Source: an uncultured Veillonellaceae bacterium
Lineage (GTDB): Bacteria; Bacillota; Negativicutes; Veillonellales; Dialisteraceae
Length of the DNA stretch: 9,702 nt
Direction of reading: 5' to 3'
Assembly (NCBI GenBank): GCA_958439155.1
Contig: CAUBUJ010000061.1
Location: 1-9,702, forward strand
Shown here: positions 1-6,202 of the stretch, one piece after another
How the letters are laid out: every line of letters starts with the position of its first letter
Position numbering within the stretch: position 1 is the first letter of the stretch
The notes under the pieces: generated by a model
The model's database searches: none
What the model was told of the DNA's origin: nothing
The model's input: only the letters and a program-made list of their open reading frames with translations
Translations under genes and position numbers: made by a program

Positions 1-668
1 CCCTGGGGCATGGAAAAGGTGTCATCCCAGGAAACCGCTGCCGCTTTCCATTCCACATAAGGCGCCGCCGAAAGAAAGGCTTCCGCGAAAGCCGGGTCGG
101 TGTGATAATCCGGCAGGAACCATTCCGCCCGGTCCCACTGGACCAGAATGAGAAGGCCTGCCCGCTTTCCCTCCCGTCCGATGTCCCTTAGATGAAGCAC
201 GTGCTTTCTCCCTCTCGCAGTGACCGCGTCAGGAAACATCGCTCCTTTTTCTCCGAAAAGAGTGCACGACTTCACTTCCACCGGAAAGGTCTCCTCCCCG
301 TCGGACAGAAGCAGGTCGAACCGGCTGTCCCCCATGGTCACCTCCCGGCGCAGGACCCGGCAGTTTTCCCATCCAGGAATTTTTCCATGGTCGATAAGCC
401 ATTGGGCCGTATCATTGGCGCGGGATGTATCGAGAGGAATCACCGCGCCGCCTCTTTCCACCCCGACGGCGCGGAACCGGGTCGCGCCGCCCGGTTTTGC
501 ATGGGGCGATGCGTACATCACCGTCCCCGGGAAGAGAAGTTCCCGCATCCGTCCCGGATTGGGCATATGCACTTTTTCCGCCCTCCCGCCGATCTCCATA
601 AGGCTCACAAACCGGTTCGGCCTGGAGAGAAACGTCCCCTTCACAATTTCCTTGTACAGTCTTTCCAT
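1..668 (-). CDS. sfsA: SfsA family protein (sugar fermentation stimulation protein homologue), 3' end cut by window edge
   Basis: The minus frame stays open from an ATG at 668 to the window edge and gives 222 residues. The usual family length is about 225-240, so only the last few residues should be missing. An SfsA-type HMPNPGRMRELL motif lies at 34-45. The core has SRFDLLL (115-121), then EVKSCTL (131-137) and MFPDAVTARGRKH (144-156). Asp118, Glu131 and Lys133 fit the PD-(D/E)XK nuclease-fold triad expected in SfsA. Family members were first linked to maltose metabolism in E. coli and bind DNA; the cellular role is not settled. A GAGAGG ribosome binding site lies 4 bases before the ATG. The start is only 13 bases after the terminator of the upstream phosphohexomutase gene, so transcription must come from read-through or from a promoter inside that gene. 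Assignment to the family is firm; function is inferred from family only. Confidence 0.93.
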   Translation of the reverse strand, partial: MERLYKEIVKGTFLSRPNRFVSLMEIGGRAEKVHMPNPGRMRELLFPGTVMYASPHAKPGGATRFRAVGVERGGAVIPLDTSRANDTAQWLIDHGKIPGWENCRVLRREVTMGDSRFDLLLSDGEETFPVEVKSCTLFGEKGAMFPDAVTARGRKHVLHLRDIGREGKRAGLLILVQWDRAEWFLPDYHTDPAFAEAFLSAAPYVEWKAAAVSWDDTFSMPQ

Positions 669-681
669 AGAACCTCTCTGC

Positions 682-712
682 AAAAAAAGGATCTCTCCCT
701 CGGGAAAGATCC
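682..712 (-). terminator. Rho-independent terminator after the phosphohexomutase gene
   Basis: On the minus strand GGATCTTTCCC and GGGAGAGATCC (712-702 and 699-689) pair over 11 positions with one G-U and a 2-base gap. A run of seven T follows (688-682). It ends the yerC-phosphohexomutase transcript. A second GC-rich hairpin (AAGAG/CTCTT arms at 741-737 and 720-716, with an inner GGCC/GGCC stem) lies just upstream. The T run ends beside the sfsA ribosome binding site. Confidence 0.85.
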
Positions 713-741
713 TGAAAGAGCGCGGCCCAGCCGGCCCTCTT

Positions 742-2112
742 TTATTGATTGACTTCCTTCACGAAGGAAATCACTTCCTCTTCTTTTTCCTTGAGCAGAT
801 TCCGGTCCCCTCTGGTTTCCATATTGAACCGGATCAGCGGTTCCGTATTGGACGGACGCAGGTTGAAGCGCCACGTGCCGAAATCCATGCTCACCCCGTC
901 CAGATGGGAAATCTGGAGCGCTTCTTTTTGATAGCGCTTTTCCACAGCGGCCAGCACGCCCTGCACGTCCCGGGCAGGCAGATTGATTTCCCCGCTGCAC
1001 GGATAGGCTTCTTCCATTTCCCCTACCAGGTCGGACAGACTCCGGCCGGTTTCGCTCATGATTTCCGCCACGATGAGCCAGGGAATCATGCCGCTGTCGC
1101 AGTAGGAAAAGTCCCGGAAGAAATGGTGGGCGCTCATTTCCGCGCCGTACACCGCATGGACCCGGCGCATAGTTTCCTTCATGAAGGCGTGGCCGCCCTT
1201 GGAAATGACCGATGTGCCGCCCAGTTTTTTCACAATGTCCTCGGTATTCCAGAAGCACCGCGGGTCATGGACGATGGTGTCCCCTGGATGGCGTTTCAAA
1301 AAGTATCCTGCCAGGAGGCCCACCATGTAGTATCCTTCCACAAAGCGCCCCTCATGATCCACAAAGAAACAGCGGTCGAAATCGCCGTCCCAGGCAATGC
1401 CCATGTCGGCGCCTGTTTCTTTGACCTTGGCGATGAGAGGCTTCCTGTTTTCCGGCAGCATCGGATTGGGCACGCCGTGCGGGAAGGTACCGTCCGGATC
1501 CATGTACATTTCCGTGAAACGGAAGGGCAGGTATTCTTTGAGCCGCTGGAAAGCCAGGCCGGCGCAGCCGTTTCCCGCGTCTGCCGCGATGGAGAGAGGC
1601 TTCATCTTCTCCACATCGACATAGCTGACAATATGGCGGATATAGTCATCCATCACGTCTTTTCTTGTGACGGCGCCTTTAGCGGCGGCAGGGAAATCTC
1701 CCGCGAAGGCCTCTTTCTCTATGTCTTTGAGCCCAGTATCCGCGGAAATGGGGATACCCCCTTCCCGGACGAGCTTCATTCCGTTATTGTCCGCCGGGTT
1801 GTGGCTCGCGGTAATCATGATGCCCCCGTCCAGGCCATAGTAAAAGACGGAGAAATACATCATTTCTGTCCCGCAGAGACCAATATCCACCACATCGGCG
1901 CCGCCGTCAGTGAGGCCTTTCACGGCGGCCGCTGCGAGCGCTTCCGAGCTCACCCGCATATCCCGGCCTACCGCGATGGTCCGCGGATGGTAGAGCGCTG
2001 CGTAAGCCCGGCCCACGCGGTATGCCAGTTCTTCATTGATTTCCTCTGGAATCACGCCGCGGATATCATAGGCCTTGAATCCATTGTGACTCATGTGAAG
2101 CGGCTCATTCAT
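742..2112 (-). CDS. Phosphomannomutase/phosphoglucomutase (alpha-D-phosphohexomutase family)
   Basis: A 456-residue, full-length cytosolic phosphohexomutase. It would interconvert hexose 1- and 6-phosphates (mannose and/or glucose), feeding nucleotide-sugar synthesis for cell-surface polysaccharides. The four family signatures are present in order: substrate-entry AYDIRG at 14-19; the phosphoserine loop TASHNP at 101-106, with Ser103 as the phosphorylated residue; the metal-binding loop DGDFDR at 242-247; and the phosphate-binding loop RPSNTEP at 419-425. A GAEMSAHHFFRDF sugar-binding segment lies at 323-335, resembling the ManB/AlgC branch rather than GlmM. The start overlaps the end of the upstream yerC-like gene by 8 bases and has no clear ribosome binding site, so translation is probably coupled. 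Met7 is a possible alternative start. The sequence does not settle mannose versus glucose preference, so no gene symbol is given. Confidence 0.95.
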   Translation of the reverse strand: MNEPLHMSHNGFKAYDIRGVIPEEINEELAYRVGRAYAALYHPRTIAVGRDMRVSSEALAAAAVKGLTDGGADVVDIGLCGTEMMYFSVFYYGLDGGIMITASHNPADNNGMKLVREGGIPISADTGLKDIEKEAFAGDFPAAAKGAVTRKDVMDDYIRHIVSYVDVEKMKPLSIAADAGNGCAGLAFQRLKEYLPFRFTEMYMDPDGTFPHGVPNPMLPENRKPLIAKVKETGADMGIAWDGDFDRCFFVDHEGRFVEGYYMVGLLAGYFLKRHPGDTIVHDPRCFWNTEDIVKKLGGTSVISKGGHAFMKETMRRVHAVYGAEMSAHHFFRDFSYCDSGMIPWLIVAEIMSETGRSLSDLVGEMEEAYPCSGEINLPARDVQGVLAAVEKRYQKEALQISHLDGVSMDFGTWRFNLRPSNTEPLIRFNMETRGDRNLLKEKEEEVISFVKEVNQ

Positions 2113-2422
2113 GGGACTGGGCCGCCTTTGTTTTCTCCATCTGGTCCAGCACGTGGGTATAGCCGTCCGCGCCGAACTTGAGGCACCGCTTCACTCTCGA
2201 AATGGTCGCGGTGCTTGCCCCGGTGATGAGCTCGATTTTGTCGTACTTCTCCCCATCCCGGAGCATCCGCGCCACTTCGAGACGCTGGGACATGTCCCGC
2301 AGCTCATTGATGGTGCAGAGATCTTCAAAAAATTCATAACACTCTTCTCTCGATTTCAGATGAAGAATCGCTTCGAAGAGCTGATCCGTCAGGGGATTGA
2401 CCAGTCTCTGGTTCACGCTCAT
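2105..2422 (-). CDS. YerC/YecD family TrpR-related DNA-binding protein
   Basis: A 105-residue protein of the TrpR-like superfamily, YerC/YecD type. The N-terminal helices carry DLCTINELRDMSQRLEVARML (residues 35-55; the segment with INELRDM and RLEVARML is characteristic). A helix-turn-helix at about 60-81 includes YDKIELITGASTATISRV. It is a predicted cytosolic DNA-binding repressor; its ligand is unknown and the tryptophan link is only by fold. The start is the ATG at 2422, which has AGGAGG 5 bases upstream; a longer frame from a TTG at 2443 would begin before that ribosome binding site and is unlikely. The gene overlaps the phosphohexomutase gene by 8 bases, forming a two-gene operon. The promoter region carries repeated CCCTTGC words that could be its own operator (inference). 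Confidence 0.92.
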   Translation of the reverse strand: MSVNQRLVNPLTDQLFEAILHLKSREECYEFFEDLCTINELRDMSQRLEVARMLRDGEKYDKIELITGASTATISRVKRCLKFGADGYTHVLDQMEKTKAAQSHE

Positions 2423-2433
2423 AAAAACCTCCT

Positions 2434-2464
2434 GAAAAAACAAAAAAGAGCTTTCCCTTGCTCT
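2434..2464 (-). terminator. Terminator-like hairpin in the yerC leader (possible attenuator)
   Basis: On the minus strand AGAGC (2464-2460) and GCTCT (2451-2447) form a 5-bp stem with an 8-base loop. They are followed by TTTTTT, G, then a further T run, ending just before the AGGAGG of yerC. It lies downstream of the predicted promoter and upstream of the start codon, so it could abort transcription within the leader. The stem is short, so it may be only a weak pause site. Confidence 0.4.
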
Positions 2465-2487
2465 GCGTTTCTTTCATACTTTAGTAC

Positions 2488-2516
2488 ATTATAGCATTGA
2501 ATAACATCCCTTGCAA
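2488..2516 (-). promoter_or_regulatory. Sigma70-type promoter of the yerC-phosphohexomutase operon
   Basis: On the minus strand a -35 box TTGCAA (2516-2511) is followed by a 17-base spacer and a perfect -10 box TATAAT (2493-2488). A TG one base upstream of the -10 makes it an extended -10. Transcription should start near 2481, leaving a leader of about 58 bases before the ATG at 2422. Confidence 0.85.
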
Positions 2517-2529
2517 TGAAAGGCAAGGG
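2508..2529. promoter_or_regulatory. Dyad CCCTTGC-8-GCAAGGG over the -35 box: candidate operator
   Basis: A perfect 7-bp inverted repeat (2508-2514 and 2523-2529) separated by 8 bases covers the -35 element of the yerC promoter. A third copy of CCCTTGC lies at 2455-2461, inside the leader. The arrangement suits repression at the promoter, possibly autoregulation by the YerC-like protein. The binding protein is inferred. Confidence 0.45.
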
Positions 2530-2572
2530 CGCAGGATGCCTATTTTTCTTTGCGCGGCAGGGCTGTTTCCAC

Positions 2573-2601
2573 AAAAAAAGAGACGCTTATGCGTCCCCCT
2601 T
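2573..2601 (-). terminator. Rho-independent terminator of the sda operon
   Basis: On the minus strand GACGC (2595-2591) and GCGTC (2586-2582) pair around the loop ATAA. The stem extends outward through G-U, G-C and A-U pairs, and seven T follow (2579-2573). The loop contains the TAA stop codon of the HTH regulator, so the hairpin overlaps the end of that gene. Confidence 0.8.
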
Positions 2602-3012
2602 TTCTATTTTCTTCTGCCCATGCGCCACAAGCCAGGCTTCCCCGCGCGGCCGGTCTTCCTCTGCCAGCACGGCAAAGACCAGGCGGGACACGAGGGAAAG
2701 CGCTTCTTCTCTCGAAAAAGCAGGACTTTCCAGAAGCACTTCCGCGGTCTTTTCAAATTCTGCCAAAGAAAAGTCATGGTGCTCCAGTTCCAGCGCCTGG
2801 TGGGTGCCTTCTTTCCGGCTGTACACGAGGTAAGTCTTCTGGGAGCCTTCCTCATTTTTATCCCCCAGGTACTGCTGGATCTCATCAATATCCCGCCGCA
2901 CAGACCGCTCGCAGATGCCATGCGCCGCGGCCCAGGCAAGGCGGTTCACCGTCTGTCCCTCCATGAGTGCGTCATAGAGACTCAAAATGCGCTTTGTTTT
3001 GGATTCTTTCAT
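2587..3012 (-). CDS. Small HTH-domain regulator in the serine dehydratase operon
   Basis: A 141-residue protein. The N-terminal part (about 5-50), with KTKRILSLYDALMEG and ERSVRRDIDEIQQYL, resembles the HTH_11/DeoR-like winged helix found at the start of WYL-domain regulators. The segment TYLVYSRKEGTHQAL (60-74) resembles the strand after that domain. The remainder (about 75-141) is helical and charged and shows no WYL or other ligand-binding domain, so it is much shorter than a typical WYL regulator (about 300 residues). The ATG at 3012 has GGAGG 4 bases upstream; an upstream extension of the same frame runs over sdaAA and is not real. It follows sdaAA by 23 bases on the same strand, which suggests co-transcription. 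Control of serine catabolism is an inference from position only. Confidence 0.8.
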   Translation of the reverse strand: MKESKTKRILSLYDALMEGQTVNRLAWAAAHGICERSVRRDIDEIQQYLGDKNEEGSQKTYLVYSRKEGTHQALELEHHDFSLAEFEKTAEVLLESPAFSREEALSLVSRLVFAVLAEEDRPRGEAWLVAHGQKKIEKGDA

Positions 3013-3035
3013 CACGCCTCCGCATGCCCCGGAAC

Positions 3036-3917
3036 TTACCGGGAATAGAGTTTCTTGTCCAGCTCCTCCGTGATGGCTTTCCCTGTGGGCGTCACTGCCA
3101 GGCCCGCCTGGCTCGTCTCGCGGAGCGCTTTCGGGAGCATGCTGCCAATCTGTCCCATAGCGATAATCACCTCGTCGGCGGGAATGACGCTGTGAATGCC
3201 GGCCATGGCCATTTCCGCCGCCACCAGCGCGTGGACCGCGTCGAAACCGTTCCGCTTCACACAGGGCACTTCCACCAGGCCCGCGATGGGATCGCATACG
3301 AGGCCCAGTATGTTTTTGAGGCCCAGCGCCACAGCATCCGCCATTTCCGCAGTGGTCCCGCCGAGGAGCTCCACCGCGCCGGCCGCCGCCATGGCAACCG
3401 CGGTGCCGCACTCCGCCTGGCAGCCGCCGACCGCGCCGGCGATAGACGCGTTTTCCGCCGCCACTTTCCCCACTGCGCCGGCAGTGAAAAGGGCCTTCGT
3501 GTATTCATCGTCCGTGGCGTGGATTTCCTCCCCTACGGCGGCAAAGACGGCAGGAACAATGCCGCAGGACCCGGCTGTAGGGCAGGCTACGATGCAGTAC
3601 ATCTTCGCGTTCGCTTCCGCCGCGGCGAGAGCGTAGGCACAGGCCTTCTGGCAGAGCGGGCTGAGGAAGCGCATTTTCTGCCGGAAAAAGCGGTTGCCGT
3701 CGCCGCCGACCATGCCGCTGGCAGATTTCGTCGTGTCTGCCAGGCCCCTGCGGATGGAATGGGTGAAAACAGGAATGGTCTTCTTCATACGGTTCCATAT
3801 CGTTTCATATTCCTCCCCTTCCGCCGCCGCTTCGATGCGGCACGCGAGAACGCCGGGAGAGCAATGCAGCCGGTCCGCTTCATCAAACAGTTCTTTTAAA
3901 GAATGATACTCCTTCAT
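3036..3917 (-). CDS. sdaAA: L-serine dehydratase, iron-sulfur-dependent, alpha subunit
   Basis: The 293-residue catalytic subunit of the two-chain anaerobic L-serine dehydratase, which converts L-serine to pyruvate and ammonia using a [4Fe-4S] cluster. Visible family motifs are TTKSASGMVGGDG (62-74), ACPTAGSCGIVPA (111-123), GGCQAECGTA (164-173) and VCDPIAGLVEVPC (207-219). By spacing against the Legionella enzyme (42 and 11 residues between ligands), Cys166, Cys208 and Cys219 are the likely cluster ligands. The C-terminus (KKLYSR) lacks the terminal cysteine of the fused enzymes. The gene follows sdaAB by 9 bases. An AAGGAGG ribosome binding site overlaps the sdaAB stop codon and lies 4 bases from this ATG, so the two subunits should be made together. 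Confidence 0.97.
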   Translation of the reverse strand: MKEYHSLKELFDEADRLHCSPGVLACRIEAAAEGEEYETIWNRMKKTIPVFTHSIRRGLADTTKSASGMVGGDGNRFFRQKMRFLSPLCQKACAYALAAAEANAKMYCIVACPTAGSCGIVPAVFAAVGEEIHATDDEYTKALFTAGAVGKVAAENASIAGAVGGCQAECGTAVAMAAAGAVELLGGTTAEMADAVALGLKNILGLVCDPIAGLVEVPCVKRNGFDAVHALVAAEMAMAGIHSVIPADEVIIAMGQIGSMLPKALRETSQAGLAVTPTGKAITEELDKKLYSR

Positions 3918-3926
3918 GAGACCTCC

Positions 3927-4589
3927 TTATATGATGCCAAGCGCCATGACCTGGTTGATATTGGGATTGCATTTCTGGACTTCCGCCAGCACGTCATCAG
4001 GCAGTTTCTCATCGGTATGAATGATCATCACCGCGTCATCGCCGCGGCCCTTCCGGAAGACCTGCATATTGGAAATATTGATGTGATGCTTCGCCAGAGC
4101 AAGACACACCGGCCCGACCACGCCGGGCACATCTTTGTGATGGGTAATGAGTGTGTATTCCTCGCCGGTAATTTCCACAGGGTACCCGTCAATGCTGGTC
4201 ACCAGCACCCGGCCGCCGCCAAGAGACCGTCCCACTACATTCACTTTGTGGCCGCTTTTGCCGGTCGCGATGATGGCCGCCACATTGGGATGGCCCATGT
4301 CTTCATCGGAAAAAGAGAAATGAATGGGAATGTCCATGCGTGCCGCCATGGTAATGGCATTCCGTATTTTGTCCGACGACGGAGGATACCCGAGAAGCCC
4401 TGCTACGAGCGCTTTGTCCGTGCCGTGTCCCCGGCCGGTCTTGGCAAAAGACCCATACAGAATGATGTCTGCCGATGCCACGTCCTCTCCGAGGATTTCT
4501 CTCGTGAGCCTGCCGATCCGCGCCGCGCCGGCGGTGTGCGAGCTGGATGGACCAATCATAACCGGCCCGATAATATCAAAAATTCCCAT
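3927..4589 (-). CDS. sdaAB: L-serine dehydratase, iron-sulfur-dependent, beta subunit
   Basis: The 220-residue partner subunit of the L-serine dehydratase. The N-terminal serine dehydratase beta domain carries GPVMIGPSSSHTAGAARIG (8-26) and YGSFAKTGRGHGTDKALVAG (45-64). The C-terminal ACT domain (about 147-220) includes HHKDVPGVVGPVCLALAKHH and NISNMQVFRKGRG; this domain type often binds an amino acid, here possibly serine. It is the first gene of the operon sdaAB-sdaAA-HTH regulator. The ATG at 4589 has GGGAGG 4 bases upstream. The enzyme would let the cell use serine as a carbon and energy source, releasing pyruvate and ammonia. Confidence 0.97.
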   Translation of the reverse strand: MGIFDIIGPVMIGPSSSHTAGAARIGRLTREILGEDVASADIILYGSFAKTGRGHGTDKALVAGLLGYPPSSDKIRNAITMAARMDIPIHFSFSDEDMGHPNVAAIIATGKSGHKVNVVGRSLGGGRVLVTSIDGYPVEITGEEYTLITHHKDVPGVVGPVCLALAKHHINISNMQVFRKGRGDDAVMIIHTDEKLPDDVLAEVQKCNPNINQVMALGII

Positions 4590-4601
4590 AATGCCTCCCT
4601 G

Positions 4602-4633
4602 CTGTTTTAATCATATAGACATGCAGAAAACAG
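4602..4633. promoter_or_regulatory. Inverted repeat CTGTTTT-18-AAAACAG: candidate operator of the sda operon
   Basis: Perfect 7-bp arms lie at 4602-4608 and 4627-4633 with an 18-base gap. The pair brackets the putative -10 box of the sdaAB promoter. The position fits a repressor or activator site, and the HTH protein encoded downstream in the operon is the obvious candidate ligand; this is inference. Confidence 0.4.
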
Positions 4634-4640
4634 ATAGCAA
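4612..4640 (-). promoter_or_regulatory. Putative promoter of the sda operon
   Basis: On the minus strand TTGCTA (4640-4635) is followed by a 17-base spacer and TATATG (4617-4612). TATGAT, two bases further on, is an alternative -10 with a 19-base spacer. Both boxes are imperfect. The site lies between the upstream terminator and the sdaAB start, the only place a dedicated promoter could be. Confidence 0.45.
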
Positions 4641-4646
4641 GTACTG

Positions 4647-4674
4647 AAAAATAACGCCGCACCGGCGGCGTCAT
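4647..4674 (-). terminator. Rho-independent terminator after the membrane protein gene
   Basis: On the minus strand ACGCCGC and GCGGCGT (4671-4665 and 4660-4654) form a 7-bp GC stem around CGGT. Three further pairs, one of them G-U, extend it, and TTTTT follows (4651-4647). It separates the upstream gene (4730-6130) from the sda operon. A T run on the other strand (4678-4683) may give weak bidirectional activity. Confidence 0.85.
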
Positions 4675-4729
4675 CGCTTTTTTATGAAATTGCGGGGATG
4701 GGCATTCCCTCCCGTCCCTTTCTATTATC

Positions 4730-6130
4730 TTACATCCAGTGGGACAGGTCAAATTCTTCCCCAATCCGTTCGCGGATATACATCTGGGCGATGTACATGC
4801 CCATAAGCGTCAGGGATGACCGGCGGAGGAGACTTCCGTCCCACGCTTCCTGGAGCTCTTCCAGAGAGGGGGAAATCTTCCCGAGAATGTGGGCCATTTC
4901 CCGCCGGTCATAGGCGACAGGACGGGAATGGATGAGCGCGTTCAGGAGCGTCTGGTCCCGGCCGCTCCGGATGCCGTACTTGTCGAAATACTCTTCCAGG
5001 AGAGAGTCATCAATGACCGCCGCCTTGTAGTAGGAATTAAAGAGGCTCGGCACGATGGATCCGGACGGCCAGTCTTTGCGGATGCTGTCCAGCTCAGATT
5101 TCATGCATCCCCGGAAGGAGAAAATGAGCGGATACGAATCGCGGAGGACCTGGCCGAAAGAGGTGTCCTTATTTTCAAGGGACACGCAGTGCAGGTACTC
5201 CAGCTGCTGGTAGCCGCTGTACTCACTGGGCAGCCCCTGCAGGAGAGGCTCCACGTAGCGCTCGGCGTAAGCGGCAAAAGCGTCGCTGTCCACATTGTCC
5301 ATATTCCGGGAATAATGGAAAAGGAGAAGCAGCGACAGCGCCCGGAACTGGCCCGCTTCCATACGGGGCATCACCCGGAGCGCGTCATAGGCGAGAATCG
5401 TGCGGGTGTCTTCTTTATTTCCCTGCGCCACTTCCGCAAAAGCCCGGGTCACCATGGCGAGCACAATGTCATCAGGCATCATCACATAAGAGCGCTGCCC
5501 GTTCTGGAGCGCTTCCTGCACCATGATGTGGGTGAGCACATCCGGCGCGTCCCGCCCGGCAAGAGAGACCGCCTTTTCCACCAGATGATGGGTGACCGTC
5601 CTCGTATCCTGCGAGACCGTCCGGGATACGGCGCCGTACTGGTTCAGAAAATGCCGGACAAAGTACTCCTCCAGCACATCGGGGCTCACTTCTTCTTCCA
5701 GTACTTCCGGCAGCGGCTCCAGGGCAAAGGCGCCGGCAGAAGAATGCTTCTTTTTCTCGCCCAGAGCGGCAGTCATTTCATCTCTTTCAAATACGCGGGT
5801 CGCGTCATCTCCGGCGGTTTTCTCTTTCGCCTCTTCGGGCACCGTGAAAATCCGGGTGGCATCACTCACTGCCGGGGCAGAAGGCTTCTCTTCCTCTTCC
5901 GGCGCATGGATCGCTTCTTCCCTGTCCTCCCATACGGTTTTTTTCTCTTTTCTTTTCAAGAACGAAGGCCGGCCGCAGACCAGAAGGAAACAGACGGCAA
6001 GAAATACGAGCGCCACAGCGGCGACGACGAAGATGGAAAAAAATACTGAAAGCACGGTAGGTCCCTTTCCCTGTACGGCACGATCTATGTATAATAAGTA
6101 AGAAACAGCAAAAAATAAAATCAGTTTCAT
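4730..6130 (-). CDS. Membrane-anchored protein of unknown function with duplicated DATR(I/V)F motif
   Basis: I do not recognise this protein with confidence. From the ATG at 6130 it has 466 residues. A strong transmembrane helix at about 26-52 (FFSIFVVAAVALVFLAV at its core) is followed by basic KRKEKK (59-64), placing the rest in the cytoplasm. An acidic, Pro-rich linker (66-150) contains the near-identical motifs DATRIF (90-95) and DATRVF (109-114). The remainder (150-466) is largely helical and ends in LTLMGMYIAQMYIRERIG and DLSHWM; this tail pattern weakly recalls some LPO_1073/Vpar_1526-like proteins, unverified. The start is doubtful. Codons 1-25 are AT-rich (TTA, ATA, ATT), unlike the rest, and the ATG lacks a clear ribosome binding site. 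A GTG at 6055 with AGGGA upstream would give 441 residues starting just before the helix. It is a single-gene unit divergent from cbiZ. Confidence 0.8.
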   Translation of the reverse strand: MKLILFFAVSYLLYIDRAVQGKGPTVLSVFFSIFVVAAVALVFLAVCFLLVCGRPSFLKRKEKKTVWEDREEAIHAPEEEEKPSAPAVSDATRIFTVPEEAKEKTAGDDATRVFERDEMTAALGEKKKHSSAGAFALEPLPEVLEEEVSPDVLEEYFVRHFLNQYGAVSRTVSQDTRTVTHHLVEKAVSLAGRDAPDVLTHIMVQEALQNGQRSYVMMPDDIVLAMVTRAFAEVAQGNKEDTRTILAYDALRVMPRMEAGQFRALSLLLLFHYSRNMDNVDSDAFAAYAERYVEPLLQGLPSEYSGYQQLEYLHCVSLENKDTSFGQVLRDSYPLIFSFRGCMKSELDSIRKDWPSGSIVPSLFNSYYKAAVIDDSLLEEYFDKYGIRSGRDQTLLNALIHSRPVAYDRREMAHILGKISPSLEELQEAWDGSLLRRSSLTLMGMYIAQMYIRERIGEEFDLSHWM

Positions 6131-6202
6131 GTTATCATACCCAGCGGAAACCTTCAAGGAAGCGATATGAATTCCCTGCAGAAGGGCCGCCAAGGAGGCT
6201 TT

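Noticed and set aside
220..2181. 653-residue plus-strand open frame
   Set aside because: It lies antisense to sfsA and the phosphohexomutase gene, both of which have clear family motifs. Its translation is rich in His, Arg and Pro, typical of a shadow frame in GC-rich DNA, and it has no recognisable domain.
3013..3411. N-terminal extension of the HTH regulator frame to 3411
   Set aside because: It overlaps sdaAA entirely and reads as Gly/Arg/His-rich shadow sequence. The ATG at 3012 with GGAGG is the natural start.
4889..6049. 386-residue plus-strand open frame
   Set aside because: It is antisense to the membrane protein gene. The coding case for the minus strand is better: a membrane helix, a ribosome binding site and a terminator right after the stop.
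6131..6202. Possible cobalamin riboswitch upstream of cbiZ
   Set aside because: The gap to the divergent gene is only 72 bases, far too short for a cobalamin riboswitch, and no B12-box-like motif was seen.
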